Below, in pieces: positions 31,744-39,764 of a stretch of DNA of 64,000 bases. Made by a program: the position numbers and the translations under genes. Each line of letters opens with the position of its first letter. Position 1 is the stretch's first letter. Source of the DNA: Hymenobacter convexus (lineage in GTDB: Bacteria; Bacteroidota; Bacteroidia; Cytophagales; Hymenobacteraceae). Below the pieces are notes generated by a model. It was not told the origin of the DNA and searched no databases. It saw nothing but the letters and a program-made list of their open reading frames with translations. Location: the NCBI RefSeq assembly GCF_030580955.1, contig NZ_JAUQON010000006.1:248001-312000 (forward strand). Reading direction: 5' to 3'.

Positions 31744-34053
31744 TTAGCCGTTCATGGCCAGCAGGAATTCTTCGTTGTCCTTGGTGCCTTTGATGCGGTC
31801 CTTGAGGAATTCCATGGCCTCGGTGGCCGTCATGTCCGACATAAACTTGCGGAGTACCCACACGCGGTTCAGTTCGTCTTTGCTCATCAGCAGGTCTTCG
31901 CGGCGGGTGCCGGAAGCCGGGATGTCAATGGCCGGGAATACACGCTTGTTGGCCAGCTTGCGGTCGAGCTGCAGTTCCATGTTGCCGGTGCCCTTGAATT
32001 CCTCGAAGATAACCTCGTCCATCTTGGAGCCGGTTTCGATGAGGGCCGTGGCGATGATGGTGAGCGAGCCGCCGCCTTCCACATTGCGGGCCGCGCCGAA
32101 GAAACGCTTGGGCTTTTGCAGCGCGCCCGCGTCGATACCACCCGAGAGAATGCGCGACGAGCTGGGCTGCACCGTGTTATAGGCCCGCGCCAGGCGGGTG
32201 ATGGAGTCGAGCAGAATCACCACGTCGTGGCCGCATTCGACCAAACGACGCGCCTTATCCAACGCCATTTCGGCGATTTTCACGTGGCGGTCGGCCGTTT
32301 CGTCGAAGGTTGAGCTGAGTACTTCGGCCCTCACGGTGCGGGCCATGTCGGTCACTTCCTCGGGGCGCTCATCAATGAGCAGCACCATGAGGTAGACTTC
32401 AGGGTGGTTTTCGGCAATGGAATTGGCCACTTCCTGCAACAGCACGGTTTTGCCGGTTTTGGGCTGGGCCACGATGAGGCCGCGCTGGCCCTTGCCAATG
32501 GGCGCGAACAAGTCGAGCACACGGGTGCTGATTTGGGTCGACTTCGTGGTCAGCTTCAGCTTAGAATCGGCAAAAAGCGGCGTGAGGTGGCTGAACGGCA
32601 CCCGGTCGCGTACTTCCTCCACGGTACGGCCGTTCATGCTTTCCACGCCCACCAGGGCAAAGTATTTCTCGCCCTCGCGCGGCGGCCGGATGGTGCAGAC
32701 CACCGTGTCGCCGGCCTTCATGGCAAACTGCTTCACCTGCTGCGGCGACACATAAATGTCGTCGGGCGAGCTGAGGTAGTTGTAATACGGCGAACGCAGG
32801 AAGCCGTAGCCGCCGTCAGGCATCAGCTCAAACGTGCCACCGCCAGGCACCACCAAATCCAAGTCCTGGCGCTGGGGACGATGCTGTTGCTGGTTCTGGC
32901 CTTGCGGCTGGTCGGTGCGAGGCGTGCTGTCGGGGTTTTGCTGGCGCTGCTGGCGTTGCTGGTCGCGTAGGGCGTAGCGCTCCTCGCGGGTCAGGTTGCG
33001 GTTGTCGCGCGGCTGGTCCTGGTTGTTATTATTGTTATTGTTGCGGAGTTGGTCCTGACGCGGCTGGCCGTCGCGGTTTTCGCGGGGCTGATTGTTATCG
33101 CGCGGCTGGTCCTGCCGGGCTTCGCGCGGTTGGTCGTTGCGCTGCTCGCGAGGCTGATTATCCTGGCGTGGCTGCTGTTCGCGGGGCTGCTGGTCCTGGC
33201 GAGCGGGGCGCTGCTGGTCGCGGTTGTCGCGCAGCGGCTGTTCGCGGGTGTCGCGCTCGAAACGGTCGGCCCGGTTCTCGCGGCGGTCGGCAAAGCCATT
33301 GCCACCGAACTCGCGACGGCGGTTTTCGGAGTTGTTTTCGCGGTTTTCAGTGCCGTTATCGGCCAGTTTCGCGGCAGCGGCGGCTGCTTCATTGGCGGCT
33401 TTTTCGGCGGCCATCTCGGCGGCGCGCTGCTCGGTGATGGGGCGGCCGGCGCGGTCCACGCGCTCCCGGCGGCGGGGCTGGGCAGCAGTTGCGTTGCCGT
33501 TTTGGTCGCTAGCCGCGTTTTCGGCCGAGGTTTCAAGGGCAGCGGTTGGGGTTTCTGGCGCAGCTTCTACTACTGAAGTAAAAGAAGTATCGGGCTCGGC
33601 AGCTAGCACGGCGCCGGTGGCGGCGGCAGCGGGCACTAGGGCCAAACCTTCAATTGGGTCGAGTATTTCGACGGTGGCGGCAGCGGTTTCGGCGGTCGGG
33701 GCAGCTTCGCGGCGCGGCTCGCGGGCCGGGCGGGCGGGTTGGGCTTTGCGAGTGGGCGGGGCCACGTCGGAAAAAGGCTGCTCGACGGTGCTGGGGGCCG
33801 GGCGGCGGGCGGCGGGCTTGTTGGCACGGGCCGGGGCAGTTGCCACAGCGGCGGGGGCTTCGGCTACGGCCGGCGCCGGGGCAGGCGCGGCGGCCGGCTG
33901 CTCGGCGGCGGTGGGAGTCAGGGCCTGCTGGTCGAGGATTTTGTATATCAAATCCTGCTTGCTCAGCCGTTTGAAATTGCCCACGTTCATTTTTTCGGCA
34001 ATCTCTTTGAGGTCGGACAGCAGCCGGTCCTTGAGCTCGTTAATGGTGTACAT
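31744..34053 (-). CDS. rho: Transcription termination factor Rho with long disordered insert
   Basis: Hexameric RNA-dependent ATPase that ends transcription. The 769-residue product has a Rho_N helical domain ([20 protein letters not shown], about 2-45). A low-complexity insert of about 350 residues follows (Ala/Pro/Glu-rich, then Arg/Asn/Gln/Asp-rich with repeated QPRD, NREN and RDNQ motifs). The RNA-binding domain starts near residue 395 ([19 protein letters not shown]), then the ATPase has Walker [12 protein letters not shown] near 530, [10 protein letters not shown], and [14 protein letters not shown]. coli Rho is 419 residues. In Bacteroides thetaiotaomicron a similar insert drives condensation of Rho. 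ATG 34053 is chosen because the upstream frame is unrelated. Confidence 0.97.
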   Translation of the reverse strand: MYTINELKDRLLSDLKEIAEKMNVGNFKRLSKQDLIYKILDQQALTPTAAEQPAAAPAPAPAVAEAPAAVATAPARANKPAARRPAPSTVEQPFSDVAPPTRKAQPARPAREPRREAAPTAETAAATVEILDPIEGLALVPAAAATGAVLAAEPDTSFTSVVEAAPETPTAALETSAENAASDQNGNATAAQPRRRERVDRAGRPITEQRAAEMAAEKAANEAAAAAAKLADNGTENRENNSENRRREFGGNGFADRRENRADRFERDTREQPLRDNRDQQRPARQDQQPREQQPRQDNQPREQRNDQPREARQDQPRDNNQPRENRDGQPRQDQLRNNNNNNNQDQPRDNRNLTREERYALRDQQRQQRQQNPDSTPRTDQPQGQNQQQHRPQRQDLDLVVPGGGTFELMPDGGYGFLRSPYYNYLSSPDDIYVSPQQVKQFAMKAGDTVVCTIRPPREGEKYFALVGVESMNGRTVEEVRDRVPFSHLTPLFADSKLKLTTKSTQISTRVLDLFAPIGKGQRGLIVAQPKTGKTVLLQEVANSIAENHPEVYLMVLLIDERPEEVTDMARTVRAEVLSSTFDETADRHVKIAEMALDKARRLVECGHDVVILLDSITRLARAYNTVQPSSSRILSGGIDAGALQKPKRFFGAARNVEGGGSLTIIATALIETGSKMDEVIFEEFKGTGNMELQLDRKLANKRVFPAIDIPASGTRREDLLMSKDELNRVWVLRKFMSDMTATEAMEFLKDRIKGTKDNEEFLLAMNG

Positions 34054-34494
34054 AAAGGGAATAAGGGGGAAACATCGTCTTAGAGCGAGGAGAGGGCTGG
34101 CAGCTTGGCATAAACCCAAAATGGGCTTGCGGGGCCAGCAACGGCACAAGGCGGCAAAACCGCAGCTAGTACTCGCGGGGTGCGCAAACGGCACCGGATA
34201 AGCGCCCGGGGCGCAATCGGAATAAGCAGGAAATGAGGTGCAGAATGGGCCGCTGGAATTTTCAGCAAGTGACGGGCCGGAGACGGGCACTGCGGCCCGC
34301 GAATCCAGCCACGGCGGCCGGTTGCTCCCGCAATGTTAGAGCATTACGGGCAAACCGCCAAATCGGATGCGGCTCAGTGGGGTTTAAACGCGCGGCGCCG
34401 GGAAATAAGTTGCGGTGCATGGTCAAGGTCGCGGCCCGAGGGCGCGGCACGGGTCGTTTTTCTTCCGACCTTTGCCCGCATTCCATCCCGATTT
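34054..34494. other. Divergent intergenic region between rho and serS
   Basis: About 440 nt without a convincing gene; open frames here are GC-skew shadows. It must hold both promoters, but no exact TAnnTTTG with a -33 partner was found. GACCTTTG (34467-34474) is one base off, 20 nt before serS. A minus-strand TAACATTG at 34338-34331 is a weak candidate for rho, implying a leader near 280 nt. Rho leaders are often autoregulated, but no specific structure was identified. Confidence 0.45.
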
Positions 34495-35769
34495 ATGCTG
34501 CAACTTTCCGTTCTCCGCGACCAGACCGACCTCGTGCTGGCCGGCCTCGCCAAAAAGCGCTACGCCACCGGCCCCGCCGACGTGGCCGCCATCCTCGACC
34601 TCGACCAGCGCCGCCGCCAGCTCCAAACCAGCCACGACTCGGCCCAGGCCGAAGCCAACAAGCTGGCCCAGCAAATCGGCGGCCTGATGAAATCCGGCGA
34701 CAAAGCCGGCGCCGAAACCCTGAAAATCCGCACCGCCGAACTCAAGCAGCACACCCAGAGTGCTGCCGCCGAGCTGGCCCAGGTGGAAAAAGAGCAGCAA
34801 CAGCTGCTGTATAAGCTGCCCAACCTGCCCCACGCCAGCGTGCCCGAAGGCCGCGCCGCCGCCGACAACGAAGTGGTGCGCGAGCACGGCGCCAAGCCCG
34901 AGCTGGGCGCCGACGCCCTGCCGCACTGGGACCTGATTAAGAAGTACGACATCATCGACTTCGAGCTGGGCGTGAAAATCACGGGCGCGGGCTTTCCAGT
35001 GTACAAGGGCCAGGGCGCCCGTTTGCAGCGCGCGCTCATCAACTTTTTCCTTGATGAGGCCCGCAGCGCCGGCTATACGGAGATGCAGCCGCCCATTCTG
35101 GTGAACGAGGCCAGCGGCTACGGCACCGGTCAGCTCCCCGACAAGGAGGGCCAGATGTACCACGACGCCAAGGACGACCTGTACCTGATTCCGACCGCCG
35201 AGGTCCCGCTGACCAACATCTACCGCGACGAGATTATTCCGGTCGAGAAGCTGCCCATCCGCATCACCGGCCACACGCCCTGCTTCCGCCGCGAGGCCGG
35301 CTCGTGGGGCGCCGACGTGCGCGGCCTCAACCGCCTGCACCAGTTCGACAAGGTGGAAATCGTGCAAATCACGGAGCCCGAGCACAGCTACGCGGCCCTC
35401 GATACCATGGTGGCCCACATCGAAAGCCTGCTCCAACAGCTGGGCCTCCCCTACCGCGTGCTGCGCCTCTGCGGTGGCGATATGGGCTTCACCAGCGCCC
35501 TGACGTATGATTTAGAGGTGTGGAGCGCCGCCCAGGGCCGCTGGCTGGAAGTGTCGTCGGCGTCGAACTTTGAAACCTACCAGGCCAACCGCCTCAAGTG
35601 CCGCTACAAGGCCGACGGCGGCAAAACCCAGCTACTGCACACCTTGAACGGCTCGGCATTGGCACTGCCGCGCATCGTGGCCGCGCTGCTGGAGAACAAC
35701 CAGACGAGCGATGGCATTGAGCTGCCGGCCGTGCTACACTCGTATTGCGGGTTCAGCCGGATTGGGTAG
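34495..35769 (+). CDS. serS: Seryl-tRNA synthetase
   Basis: Class II synthetase charging tRNA-Ser (and the substrate for selenocysteine formation). The 424-residue product has the N-terminal long antiparallel coiled-coil arm (about 28-110, RRRQLQTSHDSAQAEANKLA...VEKEQQQLLYKLPNLPH), class II motif 1 (TEMQPPILVNEASGYGTGQLPDKEGQMY), motif 2 (TPCFRREAGSWGADVRGLNRLHQFDKVE, about 258-285) and motif 3 (LNGSALALPRIVAALLENNQ). Length is normal. ATG 34495 is chosen over the earlier in-frame ATG 34333, which lies in intergenic DNA. A dispersed repeat with nested hairpin follows the stop. Confidence 0.97.
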   Translation: MLQLSVLRDQTDLVLAGLAKKRYATGPADVAAILDLDQRRRQLQTSHDSAQAEANKLAQQIGGLMKSGDKAGAETLKIRTAELKQHTQSAAAELAQVEKEQQQLLYKLPNLPHASVPEGRAAADNEVVREHGAKPELGADALPHWDLIKKYDIIDFELGVKITGAGFPVYKGQGARLQRALINFFLDEARSAGYTEMQPPILVNEASGYGTGQLPDKEGQMYHDAKDDLYLIPTAEVPLTNIYRDEIIPVEKLPIRITGHTPCFRREAGSWGADVRGLNRLHQFDKVEIVQITEPEHSYAALDTMVAHIESLLQQLGLPYRVLRLCGGDMGFTSALTYDLEVWSAAQGRWLEVSSASNFETYQANRLKCRYKADGGKTQLLHTLNGSALALPRIVAALLENNQTSDGIELPAVLHSYCGFSRIG

Positions 35770-35792
35770 GCGTCGGGTGTGGGCAGCCGGTT

Positions 35793-35982
35793 GTCATTGC
35801 GAGTGGAGCGTAGCGGAACGCGGCAATCTGTCCTGTCAAAACCAGACACTTTCTTTTACCAGAAAGCCCCGACACTGCGCAGTGCCGGGGCTTTTTGCGA
35901 TTTTAGCGTTTGCCACATTGGAAGACTGGGCGCTGAGAAAAGGACAGATTGCCGCGTTGCGCTGCGCTCTACTCGCAATGAC
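35793..35982. repeat. GTCATTGCGAG-type dispersed repeat with nested terminator
   Basis: Long inverted repeat with arms GTCATTGCGAGTGGAGCGTA plus GCGGCAATCTGTCCT and AGGACAGATTGCCGC plus CTCGCAATGAC. Within it a perfect hairpin at 35863-35895 (AAAGCCCCGACACTGC and complement, T-rich end) looks like the serS terminator. Confidence 0.85.
35863..35895 (+). terminator. Terminator hairpin downstream of serS
   Basis: Arms AAAGCCCCGACACTGC and GCAGTGCCGGGGCTTT with one mismatch and no loop to speak of, followed by TT. It is symmetric, so it would also act on minus-strand transcripts from the UBP gene. Confidence 0.7.
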
Positions 35983-36004
35983 AGAAGGGCCAAACGCGAG
36001 GCGG

Positions 36005-36271
36005 TTAATACTCGGCCATTTCCTCGTCCACATAGCACCAGAGCCACCGTTCGCCGGGCTCGGCGGAGGCGATGACGGGGTGCTGGGTGGCGTGAAAGTG
36101 CTTGGTGGCGTGTTGGTTTTTGGAATTGTCGCAGCAGCCGACGTGGCCGCAGTCCTGGCATACGCGCAGGTGCACCCAGGTGTCGCCGAGGGCCACGCAT
36201 TCGGGACAAACGTGCGAAGGGGCGGTTTTGAGGCTGGTGAGGCTGGTGAGGTGCTGGCAGGGCTGAGGCAT
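36005..36271 (-). CDS. UBP-type zinc finger protein
   Basis: An 88-residue protein that is nearly all zf-UBP: APSHVCPECVALGDTWVHLRVCQDCGHVGCCDNSKNQHATKHFHATQHPVIASAEPGERWLWCYVDEEMAEY. The Cys/His spacing (CPEC, CQDCGHVGCC, HATKHFHATQH) keeps the zinc ligands. In eukaryotes this fold binds the C-terminus of ubiquitin; bacterial copies are short and of unknown role. ATG 36271 is used; ATG 36313 (14 residues longer) is equally possible. Confidence 0.85.
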   Translation of the reverse strand: MPQPCQHLTSLTSLKTAPSHVCPECVALGDTWVHLRVCQDCGHVGCCDNSKNQHATKHFHATQHPVIASAEPGERWLWCYVDEEMAEY

Positions 36272-36490
36272 GGGTTGAAGGTAGGAAGCGACGGGCAATG
36301 GGCCGGCAGGCAAAGAGCGAAAAAAGGGAATTATTCAACTATCCATTCCCCCGCCCCAAACGGTGCAACTGTCGACTACAGCCCGCCAACCGGCGATTGG
36401 AGGTCGCAATGGGGAATCCTGGACGGCAACTTCGGATTGTCAGTCAGCAACCGCAGTCTTTCACCTCACCTTATCCCCTCCCCCAACGTC

Positions 36491-37228
36491 ATGGAAAGAA
36501 AACATTTTTTGAAGAGCCTGTTGCTGGGAGCCGCTTCGACGCCGGTGCTGCTTTCGGCCTGCGGCAAAGACACCGTTTCGCCCACATCGGGCACCAGCAC
36601 TACCTCGGGCACCACCGGAACCACGGGCACCACCAGCGGCTCGGGCAGCTGCACCGTGGCCCCCACCGAAACCGAAGGCCCTTTCCCCACCAAAACGCCG
36701 GCTTCCTACGTGCGCAGCAACATCACGGACGGCAAAACCGGCTACGCGCTGACCATCACCATCACCGTGAACAACAGCAACGCCAGTTGCGCGGCCCTGG
36801 CCGGCGCGCTGGTCGACATCTGGCATTGCGACGCCGAGGGCAACTACTCGGAATACGGCGGCACGGGCATGCAGGCGACTAATTACCAGTCGGTACACTT
36901 TCTGCGCGGCCGGCAGGTGACCAACGCGGCCGGGCAGGTCACGTTCACGAGCATCTTCCCGGGTTGGTATTCGGGCCGGGCCACGCACATCCACGTGCAC
37001 GTGTATTCAGCCACCGGCACCTCGCTGAAAGTGACCCAGATTGCCTTCCCCGAAGGCAGCGGCACGGCCGTGGCGGCCGTGAACGGCTACGCCAAAGGCC
37101 TGAGCGGCTACACTTCCAACGCCAGCGACAACGTGTTCAGCGACGGCGTGGCCCTGGAACTGGCCACCGTGACGGGCAGCACCTTAGCTGGTTTCCAGCT
37201 GGCGTGGGCACTGGCGGTGCCGGCGTGA
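36491..37228 (+). CDS. Lipoprotein intradiol dioxygenase-like protein
   Basis: A 245-residue protein resembling intradiol ring-cleavage dioxygenases (protocatechuate 3,4-dioxygenase beta-like), which use Fe(III) bound by two Tyr and two His. Visible motifs: ETEGPFPTK, GALVDIWHCDAEGNYSEYGG, FTSIFPGWYSGRATHIHVHV. The Tyr and HIHVH ligand positions are present. It begins with a lipoprotein signal (MERKHFLKSLLLGAASTPVLLSAC) and a Ser/Thr/Gly-rich linker, so it is membrane-anchored outside the cytoplasm, unlike catabolic dioxygenases. Substrate unknown; no catabolic genes are nearby. A dispersed repeat follows. Confidence 0.85.
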   Translation: MERKHFLKSLLLGAASTPVLLSACGKDTVSPTSGTSTTSGTTGTTGTTSGSGSCTVAPTETEGPFPTKTPASYVRSNITDGKTGYALTITITVNNSNASCAALAGALVDIWHCDAEGNYSEYGGTGMQATNYQSVHFLRGRQVTNAAGQVTFTSIFPGWYSGRATHIHVHVYSATGTSLKVTQIAFPEGSGTAVAAVNGYAKGLSGYTSNASDNVFSDGVALELATVTGSTLAGFQLAWALAVPA

Positions 37229-37247
37229 TGAAGAATTAATCATGCCC

Positions 37248-37341
37248 GTCATGCTGAGCGCAGTCGAAGCATCTCTACCGCTTCGTTGAAACGATTGGAT
37301 TACTGCTGCACGCGAGATGCTTCGGCTACGCTCAGCATGAC
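37248..37341. repeat. GTCAT-type dispersed repeat after the dioxygenase gene
   Basis: Arms GTCATGCTGAGCGCAGTCGA plus AGCATCTCTACCGC and GCACGCGAGATGC plus TTCGGCTACGCTCAGCATGAC. The inner arms are mismatched (CTCTACCGC against GCACGCGAG), so the right arm looks recombined from another variant. Confidence 0.85.
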
Positions 37342-37366
37342 GTTCTCTTTCTTTCCTACAAACCCC

Positions 37367-37900
37367 ATGCCCGACCGCACCATCTGCCTGTGCTACCGCA
37401 AAATCATCGATGCCAGCAGTACCCGGCCCTGGGACAAGCTGGTGTGGGACGACAGCTACGCGGAATTTCGGCTGCAGGCGCAGAATTTCAACCCCGAAAA
37501 CCGCTACCGCTCCTTCGGCGAAATCCTGCATTATGTGCCGGGCGCCGAGCGGCTGCACTTCCTGGTGAGCGGGGCCGTGACGGGCTACGTGCAGCAGCTC
37601 AACGAACGGATGCCGGACATTCTCAACAACCTGGGCCGGCATTTCCTGCGCTTCGAGCGATTTCAGTTCGAGCTGATTAACTCCGATTTACAGGATAAGA
37701 GCAAGCATCAGGTGGCCATCAACTTTGTGTCGACGCCGCTGCGGTGGCACGACACGGTGGGTCAATTACTGCTGGTATCGGAGGCCGCGGCCGTACCGGC
37801 GGCGGGCGAGATGCTGACGCATCTGGTCCAGTTGCAGCCCTTTTTGAGTATTTATTCTATTCAAACGCCTGAACCTCATGCGCCAGCCAACGCCGGGTAA
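37367..37900 (+). CDS. Hypothetical protein coupled to a pirin-like gene
   Basis: A 177-residue cytoplasmic protein without a recognised family. It starts MPDRTICLCYRKIIDASS and shows YRSFGEILHYVPGAERLHFLVSGAVTGYVQQLNERMPDILNNLGRHFLRFERFQFELINSDL, then a beta-rich end. ATG 37367 is the first Met beyond the dispersed repeat; the frame upstream runs through repeat DNA. Its end overlaps the pirin-like gene by 23 nt, so they are translationally coupled and probably functionally linked. Confidence 0.62.
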   Translation: MPDRTICLCYRKIIDASSTRPWDKLVWDDSYAEFRLQAQNFNPENRYRSFGEILHYVPGAERLHFLVSGAVTGYVQQLNERMPDILNNLGRHFLRFERFQFELINSDLQDKSKHQVAINFVSTPLRWHDTVGQLLLVSEAAAVPAAGEMLTHLVQLQPFLSIYSIQTPEPHAPANAG

Positions 37901-38597
37901 AATCCTTCTTGCCGATGAGCGGGGCGTGGCCGAATCGGACCGGTTCCGACGGTTCAGCACGTTCAGCTTTGGGTTGTTCGCTCATCCGCACAAGGGGCCA
38001 TTTGGGCGGCTGTATGGCTGGAATGAGGAAACGCTGGCGGGCGGGCACGCCCTGGATTTCACGGTGGCCGAGGCCTCGCACGTTCTCATCATCCCCGTCA
38101 CCGGCGCGGTGACGCTGGTTGCCAGCGAAACGCTTGAAACCGCCGTGGACGTGGAAGAAATGCTGGTACTGACCGTGCCCGCTGGCAGCATATTGCGCGT
38201 GCAAAATCCTTACCCGGAAGAGTTAGTCAGCTTTCTGCACGTGTGGCTGCTAGCCGATGCGCCGGTGTCGGCCGTAACCATCCAACAAGCCACATTCAGC
38301 CTGGAAGCGGCGCCTGGGCAACTACAACTCTTGGTTCCCGAGCCAGCTGGGGTTGCGCTACCCGTGGCCCTAAGCCTGGGCCGCTTTGCGGGCCGTCAGG
38401 AGGCCATTTACCAGATGGGCAATATAGAATCCAGCTTTTTCGCCTTTGTGCTGGCCGGGGCTTTCGAAGTGGAAGGACGGCTGATGCACGAGAAAGACGG
38501 GCTGGCGCTGTGGAATGCGGGCGAAATTGAACTGGAAGCGCTAAGCAACGACGCCATTATCATCGTACTGGAAATAAAGCAGCAGGCCGAGGCCTAG
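37878..38597 (+). CDS. Pirin-like bicupin (YhaK/quercetinase-type)
   Basis: A 239-residue two-cupin protein. Cupin 1 spans about 30-125 (FSTFSFGLFAHPHKGPFGRLYGWNEETLAGGHALDFTVAEASHVLIIPVTGAV...). Cupin 2 spans about 150-235 with the pirin C-terminal signature (LSLGRFAGRQEAIY, SSFFAFVLAGAFEVEGRLMHEKDGLALWNAGEIELEALSNDAIIIVLE). Bacterial pirins include quercetin dioxygenases, redox-sensitive regulators and proteins of unknown activity. Metal ligands of the first cupin are only partly clear (HPHKG, H in GGHALDF). It overlaps the upstream gene, and its stop shares CTAG with the convergent glycosyltransferase gene. Confidence 0.72.
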   Translation: MRQPTPGKILLADERGVAESDRFRRFSTFSFGLFAHPHKGPFGRLYGWNEETLAGGHALDFTVAEASHVLIIPVTGAVTLVASETLETAVDVEEMLVLTVPAGSILRVQNPYPEELVSFLHVWLLADAPVSAVTIQQATFSLEAAPGQLQLLVPEPAGVALPVALSLGRFAGRQEAIYQMGNIESSFFAFVLAGAFEVEGRLMHEKDGLALWNAGEIELEALSNDAIIIVLEIKQQAEA

Positions 38598-39604
38598 TCA
38601 CTCTGCGACGCCCAATCCAGGTTCAGATTCTGGTCGCGCATGCACTTGAAATGGCCTTGCGGGCACTTGGCGAAGCCGATTTTAGAGCACGGCCGACAGG
38701 GCAGCCCCTGCACTTCCAGCGACTGGAAATCGGTTTTGTAAGGGTACATGCCGAAGGCGGGCACGGTATTACCCCACACACTGAAAATCTGCTTGCCAAA
38801 AGCGGCCGCAATGTGCATCAGCCCAGTATCGTGGCTCACCACAAACTGCGCCTGCCGCACCAGCGACGCCGATTGATGCAGCGAGTAGCGCCCGCAGCCG
38901 TTGTGGATTGGAGGATTGGGGACTTGGGGACTTAGAGACTTGGTTTCCGAAGCTGTTAATGCCGCAATAATCGCCTCGGCTATTGGTGCATCCTCTGGGC
39001 CGCCTAGCAACAGAACGGGGCGCGGGGCCAGCCGCTGGCACAGTTCCACCAGTTTCTCCAGTGGCAGGCGCTTGGTGGCGTGCTGTGCGCCGATGGCCAC
39101 GGCCACATAGCCACCGCGCTGGAAGGGCGCGGGCAGCGTCGTCAGGTCAATTTCCTGACCGGCGGGAATGAAATAGTCAAGGCCGCGGCCATCGTCCTGC
39201 ACGCCCAGCGGCGCGGCGGCGTCTAAGTATCGTTGCACGATGTGCACGCGCGGCAGCCGGTCAATCTTGAAGTTGACCAGCAGCCACTTCTGCCAATTAA
39301 GCTTATCGAAACTGCTGGATTTCACACCCAACTGCAGCTTGATGAGACGTGTACGCAGGTTGTTGTGCAGGTCGATGATGTAGTCGAACCGCTCGGCTTT
39401 CAGCGTCCGCACCAGCTCGCCCAGGCTGCCGGTGAGGCAGTGGACTTTGGTGATGTAGGGGTTGGGCTCCAACAGGCCGCGGTAGGCGGGCTTGGTGGCA
39501 AAATGCACTTCCGCATCGGGCACCTGTTGGGCCAGCGCCCGCACCACCGGCGTGGTCAACACGATGTCGCCGATGGACGAAAAGCGGAGAACGAGGATTT
39601 TCAT
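38594..39604 (-). CDS. Family 9 glycosyltransferase (ADP-heptose:LPS heptosyltransferase-like)
   Basis: A 336-residue GT-B enzyme that adds a sugar to the LPS core or another surface glycan. It has MKILVLRFSSIGDIVLTTPVVRAL and VHFATKPAYRGLLEPNPYI, then FDYIIDLHNNLRT and YVAVAIGAQHATKRLPLEKLVELCQRL. The donor site reads PVLLLGGPEDAPIAE, VVSHDTGLMHIAAAFGKQIFSVWGNT. An in-frame stretch of about 16 residues (SLSPQVPNPPIHNG) between two donor-domain strands comes from a short tandem DNA repeat, and does not look like a conserved part of the family. The C-terminal Cys cluster (CRPCSKIGFAKCPQGHFKC) resembles the heptosyltransferase end. Confidence 0.88.
   Translation of the reverse strand: MKILVLRFSSIGDIVLTTPVVRALAQQVPDAEVHFATKPAYRGLLEPNPYITKVHCLTGSLGELVRTLKAERFDYIIDLHNNLRTRLIKLQLGVKSSSFDKLNWQKWLLVNFKIDRLPRVHIVQRYLDAAAPLGVQDDGRGLDYFIPAGQEIDLTTLPAPFQRGGYVAVAIGAQHATKRLPLEKLVELCQRLAPRPVLLLGGPEDAPIAEAIIAALTASETKSLSPQVPNPPIHNGCGRYSLHQSASLVRQAQFVVSHDTGLMHIAAAFGKQIFSVWGNTVPAFGMYPYKTDFQSLEVQGLPCRPCSKIGFAKCPQGHFKCMRDQNLNLDWASQSD
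38918..38942. repeat. Short tandem repeat inside the glycosyltransferase gene
   Basis: Three 8-bp units, GGACTTGG / GGACTTAG / AGACTTGG, preceded by two GGATTGGGG-like units. On the minus strand they encode the in-frame SLSPQVPNPP insertion. Confidence 0.65.
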
Positions 39605-39635
39605 TGGTTAATGGCCAGCAACAGGCAAAAAGAAC

Positions 39636-39735
39636 GTCATACTGAGCGCAGCCGAAGCATCTCTACCGCAGTAGTAAACCTGCTGAATTGAATTACTTTT
39701 CGCGGTAGAGATGCTTCGGCTGCGCTCAGCATGAC
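39636..39735. repeat. GTCAT-type dispersed repeat between glycosyltransferase and PolX-like genes
   Basis: Arms GTCATACTGAGCGCAGCCGA plus AGCATCTCTACCGC and GCGGTAGAGATGC plus TTCGGCTGCGCTCAGCATGAC: 34 bp with one mismatch, the best-preserved copy of this variant. Confidence 0.92.
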
Positions 39736-39764
39736 GTTCAATGGTAATCCTTGCGCAGCTTCAG

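Noticed and set aside
34423..35436. A 337-codon minus-strand frame
   Set aside because: Shadow of serS.
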